DNA from: Turbatrix aceti
Taxonomy: Eukaryota > Nematoda > Chromadorea > Rhabditida > Panagrolaimidae
DNA length: 64,000 bases
NCBI GenBank assembly: GCA_963969345.1
Contig: OZ017768.1
Span: 496,001-560,000 of the forward strand
Direction of reading: 5' to 3'
The notes below the pieces were generated by a model. The model saw only the letters and a program-made list of their open reading frames with translations. It was not told where the DNA came from and did not search any database. The position numbers were made by a program, and so were the translations under genes. Within the stretch, counting starts at the first letter, position 1, and the number at the start of each line of letters is the position of its first letter. This document shows positions 1 through 10,507 of the stretch, one piece after another.

Positions 1-597
1 TCATCGCATTTGTCAACGTTACAAAGCCATGAGACATGCAACGCCAACTGGCTATGTGACAAATGGAAATTTTTTTTTTGGAAGCTTATGTGCTTCTGGC
101 ACGCACTTGAGTACAAACACAGTAGTTTGGTAATAAAATTTTTTTGGTTATTTCATGTTCAGTTGACTCTGAACGTTTTTTTTGACAATATAAAAAATGC
201 TCAACAGAACTAAAAATTTCTTTGAAACTAATAATTTTGCAGAAATACTAGTTTTGTGCACTTTTTTTGCGATGAAATTTTTTGGACACCTCTAGTAAAT
301 TCAAATGAATTTTTTGCACGTACAACCTAAAATTAAAATTAAGAACAAAGGAAAATAATTCCGTTGATGCAAAAAAGCTTGTGCAAAATTTTTTTGATTG
401 CTTTGCGTGCACAATAAAATTCACGTCGATGAAAAAAATCAACAAGCTGGGATCGTGTTTTGACGTTTATAGCGGCGATGTTGCGTCGTATCAGATCCTT
501 GGTTCTATTTAAAAATACACACTGTGATATCATTTTCATTTTTTTCCGCGAAAAAACATTCTTTTTTTTCACACCGAATTAATTTTTCCTCTTTCAG
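1..597. other. AT-rich upstream region, no gene seen
   Basis: This stretch is T-run rich and holds only short, low-complexity reading frames. It ends in a pyrimidine tract and CAG directly before the ATG at 598, so it is either the last part of an intron of the RGS gene, whose 5' exons would lie outside the window, or the outron of a trans-spliced transcript. No RNA gene or promoter motif is recognised. Confidence 0.5.
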
Positions 598-2757
598 ATG
601 ATGGGCGAAACTCAATGGCGACCCCCAACGACGTCCAACAATCGTCGAGCCTCTGAAAACCCGGCACTCACAGGCGAAGTCCTCCACCGACTCGGCGTCT
701 CTCCATGCGAAGACTTTGCGTCGTCCTCCGCGTCGTCGTACTACCCGAACGGCGGCAGCCTGTCTTCCAACCCTTCGGCCACCTACGCGGTGCCGATGAA
801 GAAGCGTTCCTCCCAAACCGCGGCGATGGTCGATGGCGTGACGGGGGCCAACAACCTCTCAGCTTCCACGAGCTCGTCCAGCAACTCGTCGACGATGCGC
901 GCCATCGTCGGCACCGGTGTCGGGCACGTAGGCAACTTCTCATCGTCGTTCTCGTCCTCTTCAATGTCCGGCGTGGAGTACAAGTCGCACAAGAGGTTTA
1001 CCATGCCTTCCATCTTGACCACCACGACCAGTAGGCTTTCTGATAAAAACTAAAACCACAAATAGAAACTACAAAAAGGAGAGCAGACATTTTTTAAACT
1101 TTTAAGTTAAAAAAAATTTTTTTTAACTCTGAAAGTAGCGGTTTTATTTTGTTTTTTTCTTTATTATTTTATTTTCAATTGTGCTAAATTGCACGTGAAA
1201 TCACATAATCACAGGGTATAATCATCACTCCTTGAAGAAAAGAGGAGGAAATAAATGTTCACAAGCATTTAAAAAAGAAGATGCTGCTTTTTTTTTTCTT
1301 TTTTCTTTAAAAAAAAGAAAAAAAAGAATGCTAGACTCTCTGTTTCTTGTCAATTTATTTCTAGTATACCAAAATCGATCCTCTTGTATGTACGATTTTT
1401 TTCTTATCACTATCTCACTTTCACTAAATGACGTCATTCAAAACAGAATACACCGATTAAAGGAGTTGTTTGTTTTTCGGCAAAGTTATTTGATTTAAGA
1501 TACGTGAATTTTTTGTAAACGAATTGTTAAATTTAATGCTTTCGAAAAGTGTTTTTCAGGCGATACAACATCAGACTTTAGCGAACAACTTGACCTCGAC
1601 GACAATATGGAAGTCTTTAGCAACCACTTTCTTCACCCTGAATGCGAGCCGGGGTCATCCATGCATCTACGCCGAGCCGCTGGATCGGTCGATAGCGGAA
1701 TCCCGTCCAGCCGAGCCGGCTTTGAATTTGATGCTCTCGGCAGCGATGACGATCTTATAGATTTTGGGAAGCTGTCTGCGGGGGTTGAGGGTCGAAAGGC
1801 TGCGTTTAAAATCGGATCTTTACCTGGAAGCAGCTTTCACTCAAACGTCAGACGTGTTTCTTCATTCACGTCGGCGTCAACTCGAGCAGTTACTGCCAAA
1901 ACGCAAGAACGGCAACATAGGCGGAGTTTTTTGTAAGTTAAATCATATTTTAAACCTTAATAACTTAATTTTTTTATTATTCTAGCGGCAAAACTCTGAA
2001 CTTTATCCGAAACAAGGTCGACAGCAGCTCGCAGACAGTTCTCTGTCCCACCCTCGAAGACGTTCAGGCATGGCGCGAGAAAATGGAAAACCTGCTCGAA
2101 AATAAATGTGAGTCATTTTTTCCGATGCATCAGTAGTCTATTTCTGGCCTCTGGCCTTCTCGTTTTCGACGTCACAGACAATGACACACTGTTTTCTCTT
2201 CAGATGGCTGCTATTTGTTCGGAGAGTTCCTCGAGAAGGAATACAGCCGTGAGAACTTGGACTTTGCACTCAAGTGCCGTGAATACAAGGCGCTGTTCCA
2301 AAACTCGAAGAAGAACGCCAAGAAGATCGCCCGGCTGGCCAAGGAGATCAACGACGCCTTCCTCGTCGAGAACGCGCCCCGCGAAGTCAACCTCGAGGCC
2401 AGCGTGCGTTCGGCGACCAAAGCAGGCCTCGCCGAGCTGAAAGAGGACACGTTCAGCCTCGCGCAGAACAAAATCGAGCAGCTCATTGCAAACGACAAAT
2501 ATCAGAGGTTCCTCAAGTCAAAAGAGTACACGACTTTGGTGAGGTCTCTCAATCGCGAAAACGCTCGTCGGCAGAGCTCGAACGGGGACCCCGGGTCGTC
2601 GGCGTCGGTTACAACGACCACGACCCCGGAAGAAACCCCTCTGCTGCCCGTGAGGAAAGTTAGATCGGCTTCTGCGGCCGACGACTGTGTGGCAGCAACG
2701 TCAGGCGAAACTGCGGATCCTACCATTGCGAATGTTCTAGCAGCTGGTAGTTTCTAG
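598..2757 (+). CDS. RGS-domain protein (regulator of G-protein signalling)
   Basis: Four exons are proposed: 598-1030, 1560-1932, 1986-2107 and 2204-2757. They join in frame to give 493 residues. Residues about 285-420 form an RGS domain, seen from a W..S/K...LL-type lead, then FGEFLEKEYSRENLDF, a basic YK..F.....KIA segment, the ARE.N-like block APREVNLEASVR, and F.LAQNKIEQLI..D.YQRFLKS near its end. RGS domains act as GTPase activators for G-alpha subunits of the Gi/Go/Gq classes. The first 280 residues are Ser-rich and of low complexity, and the C-terminal 75 residues are also Ser/Thr-rich. There is no GGL, DEP or PDZ domain in the part seen. The ATG at 598 directly follows a TTTCAG acceptor, so it may be a trans-spliced start or an internal exon of a longer protein. 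The gene converges on the lysozyme with about 150 bp between the stop codons; AATAAA occurs at about 2855. Confidence 0.85.
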
Positions 2758-2903
2758 GATACAAATGTACATGTTATATATATATATTATTCTGACGTTT
2801 ATTGTTTTTTTATATTACCGTGAATTTTTATTGAATACATATAACTTTTATAAAATAAATTGTGTGCATAATAAACAATAAAATGATTATTAAACAAAAC
2901 TTA

Positions 2904-3704
2904 CTAAACAAAACCGCCAGCAACCAAAACGCCTTTCTTGACCTCAGCCTTAAGTTTGATGTCCTTTGAGCTGTTTGGGTAAACATCTCGGTTCAGATTT
3001 AGCGCGCAAAGATATTCGTTGAGCCCGAACTGTTTAGCAACGGCGCCGACCCAGCCACCGAAGAACCGGAAATCATCAAACGTGGCAATAGACTCTGCAG
3101 ACGTACCGCGTCCAAGAGCGTTCCAGTACCAAAGTCTCTGTTTGCTAAACGCAGTAGAGCCGCCTGTGATTTGCTGCCAGTCGTACCAGTTTGTGTAAAT
3201 GCCGACCCCGACACCGTTTGCAGTTGCTCGACTAACAAACGACTGGATAAAGTTGACATTGGTCTGCGTTTTGACGTTCCAGTCGATAGGTGACGTCACT
3301 TGAAGCCAGATAGAAGTGACCGTAATACCACCGTCTTTCAGGTTTTTGTAGGCCTTGTCAAACTCTGTTTGACCGCTTTTTGAGCCAATGGCGGGCGTTA
3401 CGTAGACTTCGGAGGCGAGTCCGGCAGAGTTGGCGTTGACGACTGTGCTGACGGCAAACTTGTTGACACTACCGCCACTGGTTGGTTCATATGCCTGAAC
3501 AAAGACGACCTGATAGCCTAGGTTTTTCAGGCACAGAAATTCATTCACAGTCGTTACAGTTGAAACGTCCACTGCAAAGTTGTACAATGAGCTGGCCGGA
3601 GGCAGGGAGTCAGGTGAGGCCACTTCGCTGGCTTGCTTGAGGGGGGCGGCAGTGATGAAGCCGGCTGACAAAAGGACAGTCAGATGCAGAACAGGAGAAA
3701 TCAT
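2904..3704 (-). CDS. GH25-type lysozyme, secreted (nematode lys-like)
   Basis: A single exon of 266 residues. An N-terminal hydrophobic signal peptide covers about residues 1-20. The mature part has the GH25-like core: FAVDVS near residue 46 carries the conserved Asp, followed by VVFVQAY, IWLQVTSPIDW and GVGIYTNWYDW. The end is the WYWNALG and FGGWVGAVAKQF region seen in the worm/amoeba lysozyme subgroup. Proteins of this family cleave bacterial peptidoglycan and in nematodes are mostly gut or immune effectors. Length matches the family (about 260-290). The lack of introns contrasts with its neighbours. Canonical GATA-factor sites lie 75-135 bp upstream, which would fit intestinal expression. 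Family assignment is from recalled motifs; activity was not assessed beyond the Asp and Trp positions. Confidence 0.85.
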   Translation of the reverse strand: MISPVLHLTVLLSAGFITAAPLKQASEVASPDSLPPASSLYNFAVDVSTVTTVNEFLCLKNLGYQVVFVQAYEPTSGGSVNKFAVSTVVNANSAGLASEVYVTPAIGSKSGQTEFDKAYKNLKDGGITVTSIWLQVTSPIDWNVKTQTNVNFIQSFVSRATANGVGVGIYTNWYDWQQITGGSTAFSKQRLWYWNALGRGTSAESIATFDDFRFFGGWVGAVAKQFGLNEYLCALNLNRDVYPNSSKDIKLKAEVKKGVLVAGGFV

Positions 3705-3780
3705 TGTGATCCAGTTCAGTGAAGCGTAGAAGCATCAACAGGGTTTAAAAAGCCTCAAGTTCAATTGCCTAACCTTGCTT

Positions 3781-3837
3781 TGATAAGAAACAGTTGTACA
3801 CCCCCTAATTTTTCAGAACCGCACCTTGGTAAGATAA
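3781..3837. promoter_or_regulatory. GATA-type sites upstream of the lysozyme gene
   Basis: TGATAAGA lies at 3781-3788 and AGATAA at 3832-3837, both upstream of the lysozyme start at 3704. TGATAA is the core bound by intestinal GATA factors of the ELT-2 type in nematodes. A T/A-rich stretch at about 3742-3752 lies nearer the start. The role is inferred only from motif and position. Confidence 0.4.
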
Positions 3838-4636
3838 CGGTTTTGAGGTCAACATCGTTGTGTTTAGTCAGCTAATTGACAAAATGGCAGTCGCACCTTG
3901 TAGAAAGCTACAAAGAAAAAAGCAACACCAAATTATTTACACCATCACGTCATTGTTCTGTTTTGAAGTTTAGCAAATCTAATTTAAAAAAATTTAATTA
4001 ACATACAAAAATGATACAAAAAACGATAAAACTATTTTTTAAACTAATTTATTAGCGCTTTTTCTGTGCACCTATTATCAATTTTTATTGGTGTGGACTA
4101 ATATTTCTGAAATCTGATCGTTACGTTTTTGACGTCACACTTGAAGTAAAACTCCGATGTACGCAAATTTTTACATTTTTATATTTAATAATAATTCAGA
4201 TTACAAGATAACATAATTTTTTTAACAAGATGAAAGTGCAAATGTTCAAAATTTTCCCTTATCGGACAAAAACGCACCTTTCGGTCAAAAAGCAAAAAAA
4301 ACACTAAAAATGGAAAATTGCAGGACGGTCAGATGTTTTTTGAGAAATCTGAGTACGCCAATCGATTCCTCATACCAAAAAACCTTTGTATTGTTAAAAC
4401 CAGATTTCGTCTTTTTTTTATTGTAACATAAAAACAGAAAAAAATGTCAGAATCCAAATCTCCAGAATCCCAGAACAAATTTTTGTAATTTTTTTAACAC
4501 TCCCCTAAAGGTGCCTACAACTTCTGTTAAAAACATTGGATGTTCCAAAATTCGTACATGTAAACGTTTTCTATTTACTATCTAAATATAATTTTTTTAT
4601 TGCTAGCAAGTCGCCAATATTTATTGCAATATTTTT
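3838..4636. other. Gene-free AT-rich spacer with transposon debris
   Basis: No gene is seen. Around 4331-4380 a stretch reads CAGATGTTTTTTGAGAAATCTGA and continues with bases close to the arms of the large palindrome at 31.2 kb, so it looks like an old fragment of the same repeat family. Confidence 0.45.
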
Positions 4637-4917
4637 CTATGTATATATAAGACGCAGACCTTAAAAATTTTTTTCTACCTTGGTTTTTTCTGCATATTTT
4701 TAGAATTTTACTTCTAGAAGAAGTTTGACGCATGAAAAACGACATTTTTTTACATGGCTTTAAAAATTTCAATCACTTCACCTTTTTGCGTCATTTTGGC
4801 TACAAAACTTCTGAACTATTTTACAGAAGTAAAATGCTGAAAAATCAACGTTTTTCCTGCCGACACTTGGGCAAGAAGTTAATTCGCATTTATTCTGATA
4901 AAATCGAACAATGGTTT

Positions 4918-6100
4918 CACAGGCAAGAAGAAAACGACAAGTTCTACCCTAGGTAGGAAAAGTTCTACATAGGTAGGAAAAGTTCCGGGACTTAGAAGAA
5001 ATTTTGCTGCAAAAAAAGCGTTTTTTCCGTCGCGACGGAAAAACTACCGAGGTACGAAAAGTTTTACCTCGGTAGTCCATGTTTTCGAGTTTTTACGGTC
5101 GCTTGGAGGAATCTCAAAGCGAAAAAAGCGATCTGTTCGCTGAAAACTTGGCCGACGTTGCTTTTTTGTCTATGTTATTTTTTTGTCGTGTTTTATGTTT
5201 GTTTTTTGGCTGTTTTTTTCCGCGTTACTTCTCATTTATTAGTTTCAGGATCGGGCTACTTTCTCGGGCGACATTCCTAAAACTCGATCGAAGTGCTGCC
5301 GACATGGGTATGTTTTTACGATTTATGAGTTATCAAAATCACTACTTTTTGGAAACCAACCAAATTTCAATGGTTTTTTACCTTTTTGTGCGATTGTGCT
5401 TTGATGAGTTTCTGCGAATTGTTAGGTAGGATTGCGATGTTGATAGATGGGGTGCACATTCGCAAAAAAAGGTAAAAAATCGGTTGAAGGGCAGTTGGTA
5501 TTAAAATTTGGTGGAAATATTATTTTTTGGGCCTCATTTTGTGATCCGTACTGCCTCACATCTTTCAGACGGCTTCCAGTAGACGGGACTACAGTTTGAA
5601 AGAAACTTGGTAAGTTTTTGAGAAAAACTCGAAAAATGTGCTAACTTATGAATTTTCAGGAATCGGCGGCGCCGTGAAGACGATGTCATCATCATCAACA
5701 TGAACAGAAGCGGCAAAAAAACGACCTCGGCACGACGACCAAGATCTACGGTACACGGATGCTGCTTCCATCACGACGAAGCCATATAAAACCACCAAAA
5801 TCATCGACATCGAATCGAGGACATCCATCAGAAGAAAGGAAAACGCGCAACACATCGCCAACAACTCACTTGACTGTTTTTTGTAATTGTATTTTGTGTA
5901 AATTGTGTTTTTTTGTGAAAAAAAACGAATAAACAGGCAAAAAAAGAACAAAACTTGGACTACCTAGGTAGAAAACGGGCCAGCGAGCGCGCATTCAAAA
6001 CTACCGCGGTAGTCGAAGATCTACCCCCGGTTTACCACGGTTGACCTAGGTAGAACTTTTCCTACCTCGGTAAAAACTTGTCGTTTTCTTCTTGCCTGTG
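4918..6100. mobile_element. 1.18-kb TIR element, copy 1
   Basis: The element begins CACAGGCAAGAAGAAAACGA and ends with the inverse of that sequence. The inverted ends run about 60-70 bp and contain CCTACCTAGGTAG/CCGAGGTAGG motifs. A second, almost identical copy follows only 6 bp downstream. The interior has intron-like borders on the plus strand (TTTCAG at about 5245-5250 and 5563-5569, a GTAAGT donor at about 5610, GAATTTTCAG before 5660) and AATAAA near 5928, so it resembles a captured piece of a spliced transcription unit. No transposase is visible and no clear target duplication is seen. Confidence 0.65.
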
Positions 6101-6106
6101 TTGTAA

Positions 6107-7288
6107 CACAGGCAAGAAGAAAACGACAAGTTCTACCCTAGGTAGGAAAAGTTCTACATAGGTAGGAAAAGTTCGGGGACTTAGAAGAAATTTTGCTGCA
6201 AAAAAAGCGTTTTTTCCGTCGCGACGGAAAAACTACCGAGGTACGAAAAGTTTTACCTCGGTAGTCCATGTTTTCGAGTTTTTACGGTCGCTTGGATGAA
6301 TCTCAAAGCGAAAAAAGCGATCTGTTCGCTGAAAACTTGGCCGACGTTGCTTTTTTGTCTATGTTATTTTTTTGTCGTGTTTTATTTTTGTTTTTTGGCT
6401 GTTTTTTTCCGCGTTACTTCTCATTTATTAGTTTCAGGATCGGGCTCCTTTCTCGGGCGACATTCCTAAAACTCGATCGAAGTGCTGCCGACATGGGTAT
6501 GTTTTTACGATTTATGAGTTATCAAAATCACTACTTTTTGGAAACCAACCAAATTTCAATGGTTTTTTACCTTTTTGTGCGATTGTGCTTTGATGAGTTT
6601 CTGCGAATTGTTAGGTAGGATTGCGATGGTGATAGATGGGGTGCACATTCGCAAAAAAAGGTAAAAAATCGGTTGAAGGGCAGTTGGTATTAAATTTTGA
6701 GGGGAAATATTATTTTTTGGGCCTCATTTTGTGATCAGTACTGCCTCACATCTTTCAGACGGCTTCCAGTGGACGGGACTCCAGTTTGAAAGAAACTTGG
6801 TAAGTTTTTAAGAAAAACTCGAAAAATGTGCTAACTTATGAATTTGCAGGCATCGGCGGCGCCGTGAAGACGATGTCATCATCATCAACATGAGGAGAAA
6901 CGGCAAAAAAACGACCTCGGCTCGACGACCAAGATCTACGGTGCTCGGATGCTGCTTCCATCAAGACGAAACCATATAAAACCACAAAAACATCGACATA
7001 TAATCGAGGACAGCCATCAGAAGAAATGAAAACGCGCAACACATCGCCAACAACTCACTTGACTGTTTTTTGTAATTGTATTTTGTGTAAATTGTATTTT
7101 TTTGTGAAAAAAACGAATAAACAGGCAAAAAAAGAACAAAACTTGGACTACCTAGGTAGAAAACGGGCCAGCGAGCACGCATTCAAAACTACCGCGGTAG
7201 TCGAAGATCTACCCCCGGTTTACCACGGTTGACCTAGGTAGAACTTTTCCTACCTCGGTAAAAACTTGTCGTTTTCTTCTTGCCTGTG
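6107..7288. mobile_element. 1.18-kb TIR element, copy 2
   Basis: Almost identical to the copy at 4918-6100, with the same ends and the same internal splice-like borders. The differences are scattered single bases plus small indels. The two copies lie head to tail, separated by TTGTAA. Both carry a 116-codon open frame near their left end that is conserved between copies but matches no family I know. Confidence 0.65.
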
Positions 7289-7383
7289 AACGCCACGTTA
7301 ATACGTTATTTTTGTACAATTCGTTGATGCACTGGGAGCTCATTTCATTTACTTGCGTTTTATTTTCATTTTCTTCTTTGCAA

Positions 7384-8325
7384 CGAACAAAAAACACAAA
7401 AAGAAACAAAAACAGTGATACAGGCATCACTGTTTTTGCCTGCATCACTGCATCACGAGCAAGGCGATTTGGCGGAGTTGGCCATCACGAGCAAGGCGAT
7501 TTGGCCAACTCCGCCAAATCGCCTTGCTCGTGATGCAGTGATGCGATTTGGCGTATTTGGCCAAATCGCCCGCTGCGAGAGTACTCGACGCGCACGCAAC
7601 CAGAAGTTGAGCGAGCTTTTTTTGCGTTTGTTTTTTGAAAGTGATATCTGTTCGTCGGCATTTTTCGTGTATTCATAGTTGTTTCTTCGTTTTGGCCTTT
7701 TCCAATGTTATTAAGCTCAGTCTGGCGAGTCCAAACCGTTGTTTATCTGAGTTGATTGCTTTACTGCAAAGCTCAGTACATCGCTTCAAAAACATCAAAT
7801 TTTTTTATGCATTTTCAATCATTCTGGATCCAAAAGTGAACGTTTTTGAGTTTTTTGGTTGTTTTGGTTTTCTCGCCGAGTGTAGAGTAGGTCGCAGTGT
7901 TGTATAAACTCAAAAACGTTCACTTTTAGATCCAGAAAAAATTTGATGATTTTGAAGCGATGTACTGAGCTTTGCAGTAAAGCAATCAACTCAGATAAAC
8001 AACGGTTTGGACTCGCCAGACTGAGCTTAATAACATTGAAAAAGGCCAAAACGAAGAAACAACTATGAATACACGAAAAATGCCGACGAACAGATATCAC
8101 TTTCAAAAAACAAACGCAAAAAAAGCTCGCTCAACTTCTGGTTGCGTGCGCGTCGAGTACTCTCGCAGCGGGCGATTTGGCCAAATACGCCAAATCGGCC
8201 AAATCGCATCACTGCATCACGAGCAAGGCGATTTGGCCGAGCAAGGCGATTTGGCGGAGTTGGCCAAATCGCCTTGCTCGTGATGCAGTGATGCAGGCAA
8301 AAACAGTGATGACTGTTTTTGTTCG
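7384..8325. mobile_element. Foldback element with GCAAGGCGATTTGG repeats
   Basis: The left arm (about 7384-7850) is repeated in inverse orientation at about 7905-8325, with a short unpaired centre near 7865-7900. The outer part of each arm carries several copies of GCAAGGCGATTTGGC and its inverse, whose number differs between the arms. The inner parts match over about 350 bp with few differences. No coding capacity is recognised. A transcript would fold into a long hairpin. Confidence 0.7.
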
Positions 8326-8702
8326 GTTTTCTTCATTTTTGCGTATAAAGAATATTTATAGGAGTTATGAACAAGAAAAAAGCAAATATTCATACCTGCC
8401 AGTACAGAATAACAAATACATCAAAAATATATCGAATTGCGTCAAATCGATGAAATGACGTATGCATGGATGTTATAATCTATTTTTTGTCCAATTTTCC
8501 TTCGATATCGTTATTTGAACAAGTGTTTTCAAAAAACACCAAAAAAGAGTTGTTTTACGCCGAGGCCCAAACTCAGACGTTATTTTGACATAAAACACAA
8601 AAATCTGAAATCAGTGACGTCACAATTCGTGACTGAAAAAACGTTCAAAAAAACCAAGGTAGAAAAAAATTTTTAAGGTCTGCGTCTTATATGTACATAT
8701 AG

Positions 8703-9287
8703 TACATTTAATTTCATCATCAAAAATACATACCAAACTTTAAAAATAATAACACCTTGAAGTTGTGAAGTTGTGTTGTTTCACTGCTTTGTCATATTTT
8801 GCACCGTTTCTAATTGATCAGGTGCAAGTCATCAAAGGAGCGGCGTAGCGGAGCGTAAGCCGGTCCTAAATCTGACTTTTGATTTCCAATCTAGTTTTTG
8901 AGCCCCCTAGAACAAATGAAAAACAACGTAATACCACATATACCGAATATTATTCCTTTTTTAAGCTAGTTAATGTTGATCAGAAAATTACTATATTAAT
9001 TACTTTAGAATTTATTTGCGTTTTTAAACAAAGTTGTTCTTATTTTAAAAACGGACCTTCGCGGCCGCTTTTTATTCCTTGACCAGGTGTTCTTCTTTTT
9101 TTAGCAGCTTACTTTGCTTTTGCTGGCTCTCTGAAAATCACCTGTTTAATGGCCACGGGGCTATTACCTCACCGCACATGGTTGCTAACATTTATCATTT
9201 TCACAACATCTACTAACACGTCGTAATTTCATATTTGTGGAAACAACAATTTTTAAAGTATAATAATATCAGTTCAACATTTAAAAA
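8703..9287. other. Gene-free spacer
   Basis: AT-rich, with no supported gene. A short GC-richer patch at 8836-8870 (AGCGGCGTAGCGGAGCG) stands out from its surroundings but has no recognised function. Confidence 0.4.
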
Positions 9288-9678
9288 ATGGAAAAAACGG
9301 AACATGTAATTCTTCTGACAACTGGCAATGAAGGAGAAGGAGAAAAAATTAAGTAAGAAAGTTTTACAGATAGATATTCAAAACCTGTAACATTGTTTCA
9401 GAAAACCAGACAATGATGCGGGAACACTGTGGCTTCTGTTGCCAATACTCCTAATCCTAGGAATTCTGACTGTTTCTGTTACACAAAACTTGCTTAATTC
9501 ACCTTTTTCTCATAACAAAGGAATGACTCGTTACAGCTATCCGTGGATCACAATTTCGTCCTCAAACAACGCGCCAAACGGCATTCATCGTCGTAAATTT
9601 TCGGACCCAGATAAAATTATGAGCATAAGTTGGTTTCAACATAATGTTTTTTTAGTTTGTGACTACAGTATTATTTAG
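9288..9678 (+). CDS. Small single-pass membrane protein, unknown
   Basis: Two exons, 9288-9352 and 9402-9678, joined over a 49-nt intron (GTAAGA..TTTCAG), give 113 residues. Order: acidic N-terminus, one hydrophobic segment of about 22 residues (WLLLPILLILGILTVSV) at about 30-50, then a polar, basic C-terminal region. A different 3' splice (GT at about 9629, AG at 9678) would extend the frame to about 9810 with a Lys/Arg/Gln-rich tail, so the C-terminus is uncertain. AATAAA occurs at about 9940. It resembles in size the proline-rich family at 25-37 kb but lacks their ATTTGCAT promoter motif. No family recognised. Confidence 0.45.
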
Positions 9679-10507
9679 AAAAACTCATGGAGTTGTTCAA
9701 AAAAATCGCGGCACGAAGAAGACAACGACAGAAAGCTTCGATCAAGTCAACAAAGTCGAACTCAACAAAAAAAGTGTAACGTAGAAATACCGACAAAACA
9801 CGATACATAAAAAAAAAACATATTTGTTGATGTAAAATTTGTTTTTTGTTTGATTGTAATTGTAACTTTTCGACGTGTTATTTCTCTAATTTCTTTACCT
9901 TACCAGAAACTTGCATTTGTTTTTACAAGCATGTATGCAAAATAAATATGACGTTAATGTTTTATGCGAATCCGCACATTTTTTAGCAAGTCCTGGACTT
10001 TCAGACAAACCTTTGATCACTAAAAATGTTCAGTTTTGCCATAGCTACAGCCTTTTCAAGTAAAACATTTGAGCGGTCGATTGCAACCGCGCCGAGCTCG
10101 TAGTCGTCAGAAAGTTCCATCAAGCCTCAATATGTATGCCAAGTGCCGTTTAAAATCTGTTGGCGCCACTCAGCTTGTATTCCCAACCCAAATCGCTTAT
10201 TTTTCCAACGACCTTCACACTGAAACAAATTGTGTGTCATTCGTGTGAAAAATGTTTCTCACTATTTGCTCAAAGTGTGAAAAATATGGCACACTTTGTG
10301 CAATGTTTATACACCATGTATGTCATTCTAATCACAGTTTTTGAACAAAAAATAAAAGATCACACTTTTTTTCCTTGTGTGATTTTCAGCCAAATAATCC
10401 CAATTGCAGTTCAAACAAGCAAATAACCTAGCAAAAACACCATAATTTGTAGGCGGCGCGGCGCGCAGCAATCTACGCTGACGAAAACAACATACTATAT
10501 ATATATA
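9679..10507. other. Spacer, no gene supported
   Basis: Contains the possible alternative last exon of the small membrane-protein gene (to about 9810), a poly(A) signal near 9940, and otherwise unremarkable AT-rich sequence ending in a short (TA)n run at 10496-10507 that abuts the next mobile element. Confidence 0.4.

Larger units (their letters stand above)
4637..8702. mobile_element. Outer TIR element (about 4 kb) with nested repeats
   Basis: The sequence at 4637-4689, which includes TATAAGACGCAGACCTTAAA and a CTACCTTGG block, is repeated in inverse orientation at about 8647-8702. The ends are about 50 bp terminal inverted repeats lying in TA-rich DNA. Everything between has no host gene and is occupied by two tandem 1.18-kb elements and a 0.9-kb foldback. 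No transposase was recognised, so it would be non-autonomous. The alternative is that two solo TIRs of one family landed here independently. Confidence 0.5.

Noticed and set aside
7485..8283. Matching frames on both strands in the foldback at 7.4-8.3 kb
   Set aside because: Their identity is a consequence of the palindrome. Composition is low-complexity repeat and no family is recognised.
4637..8325. Considered a CRISPR array because of regularly repeated words
   Set aside because: The repeats are inverted and irregularly spaced, the setting is eukaryotic, and there are no cas genes.
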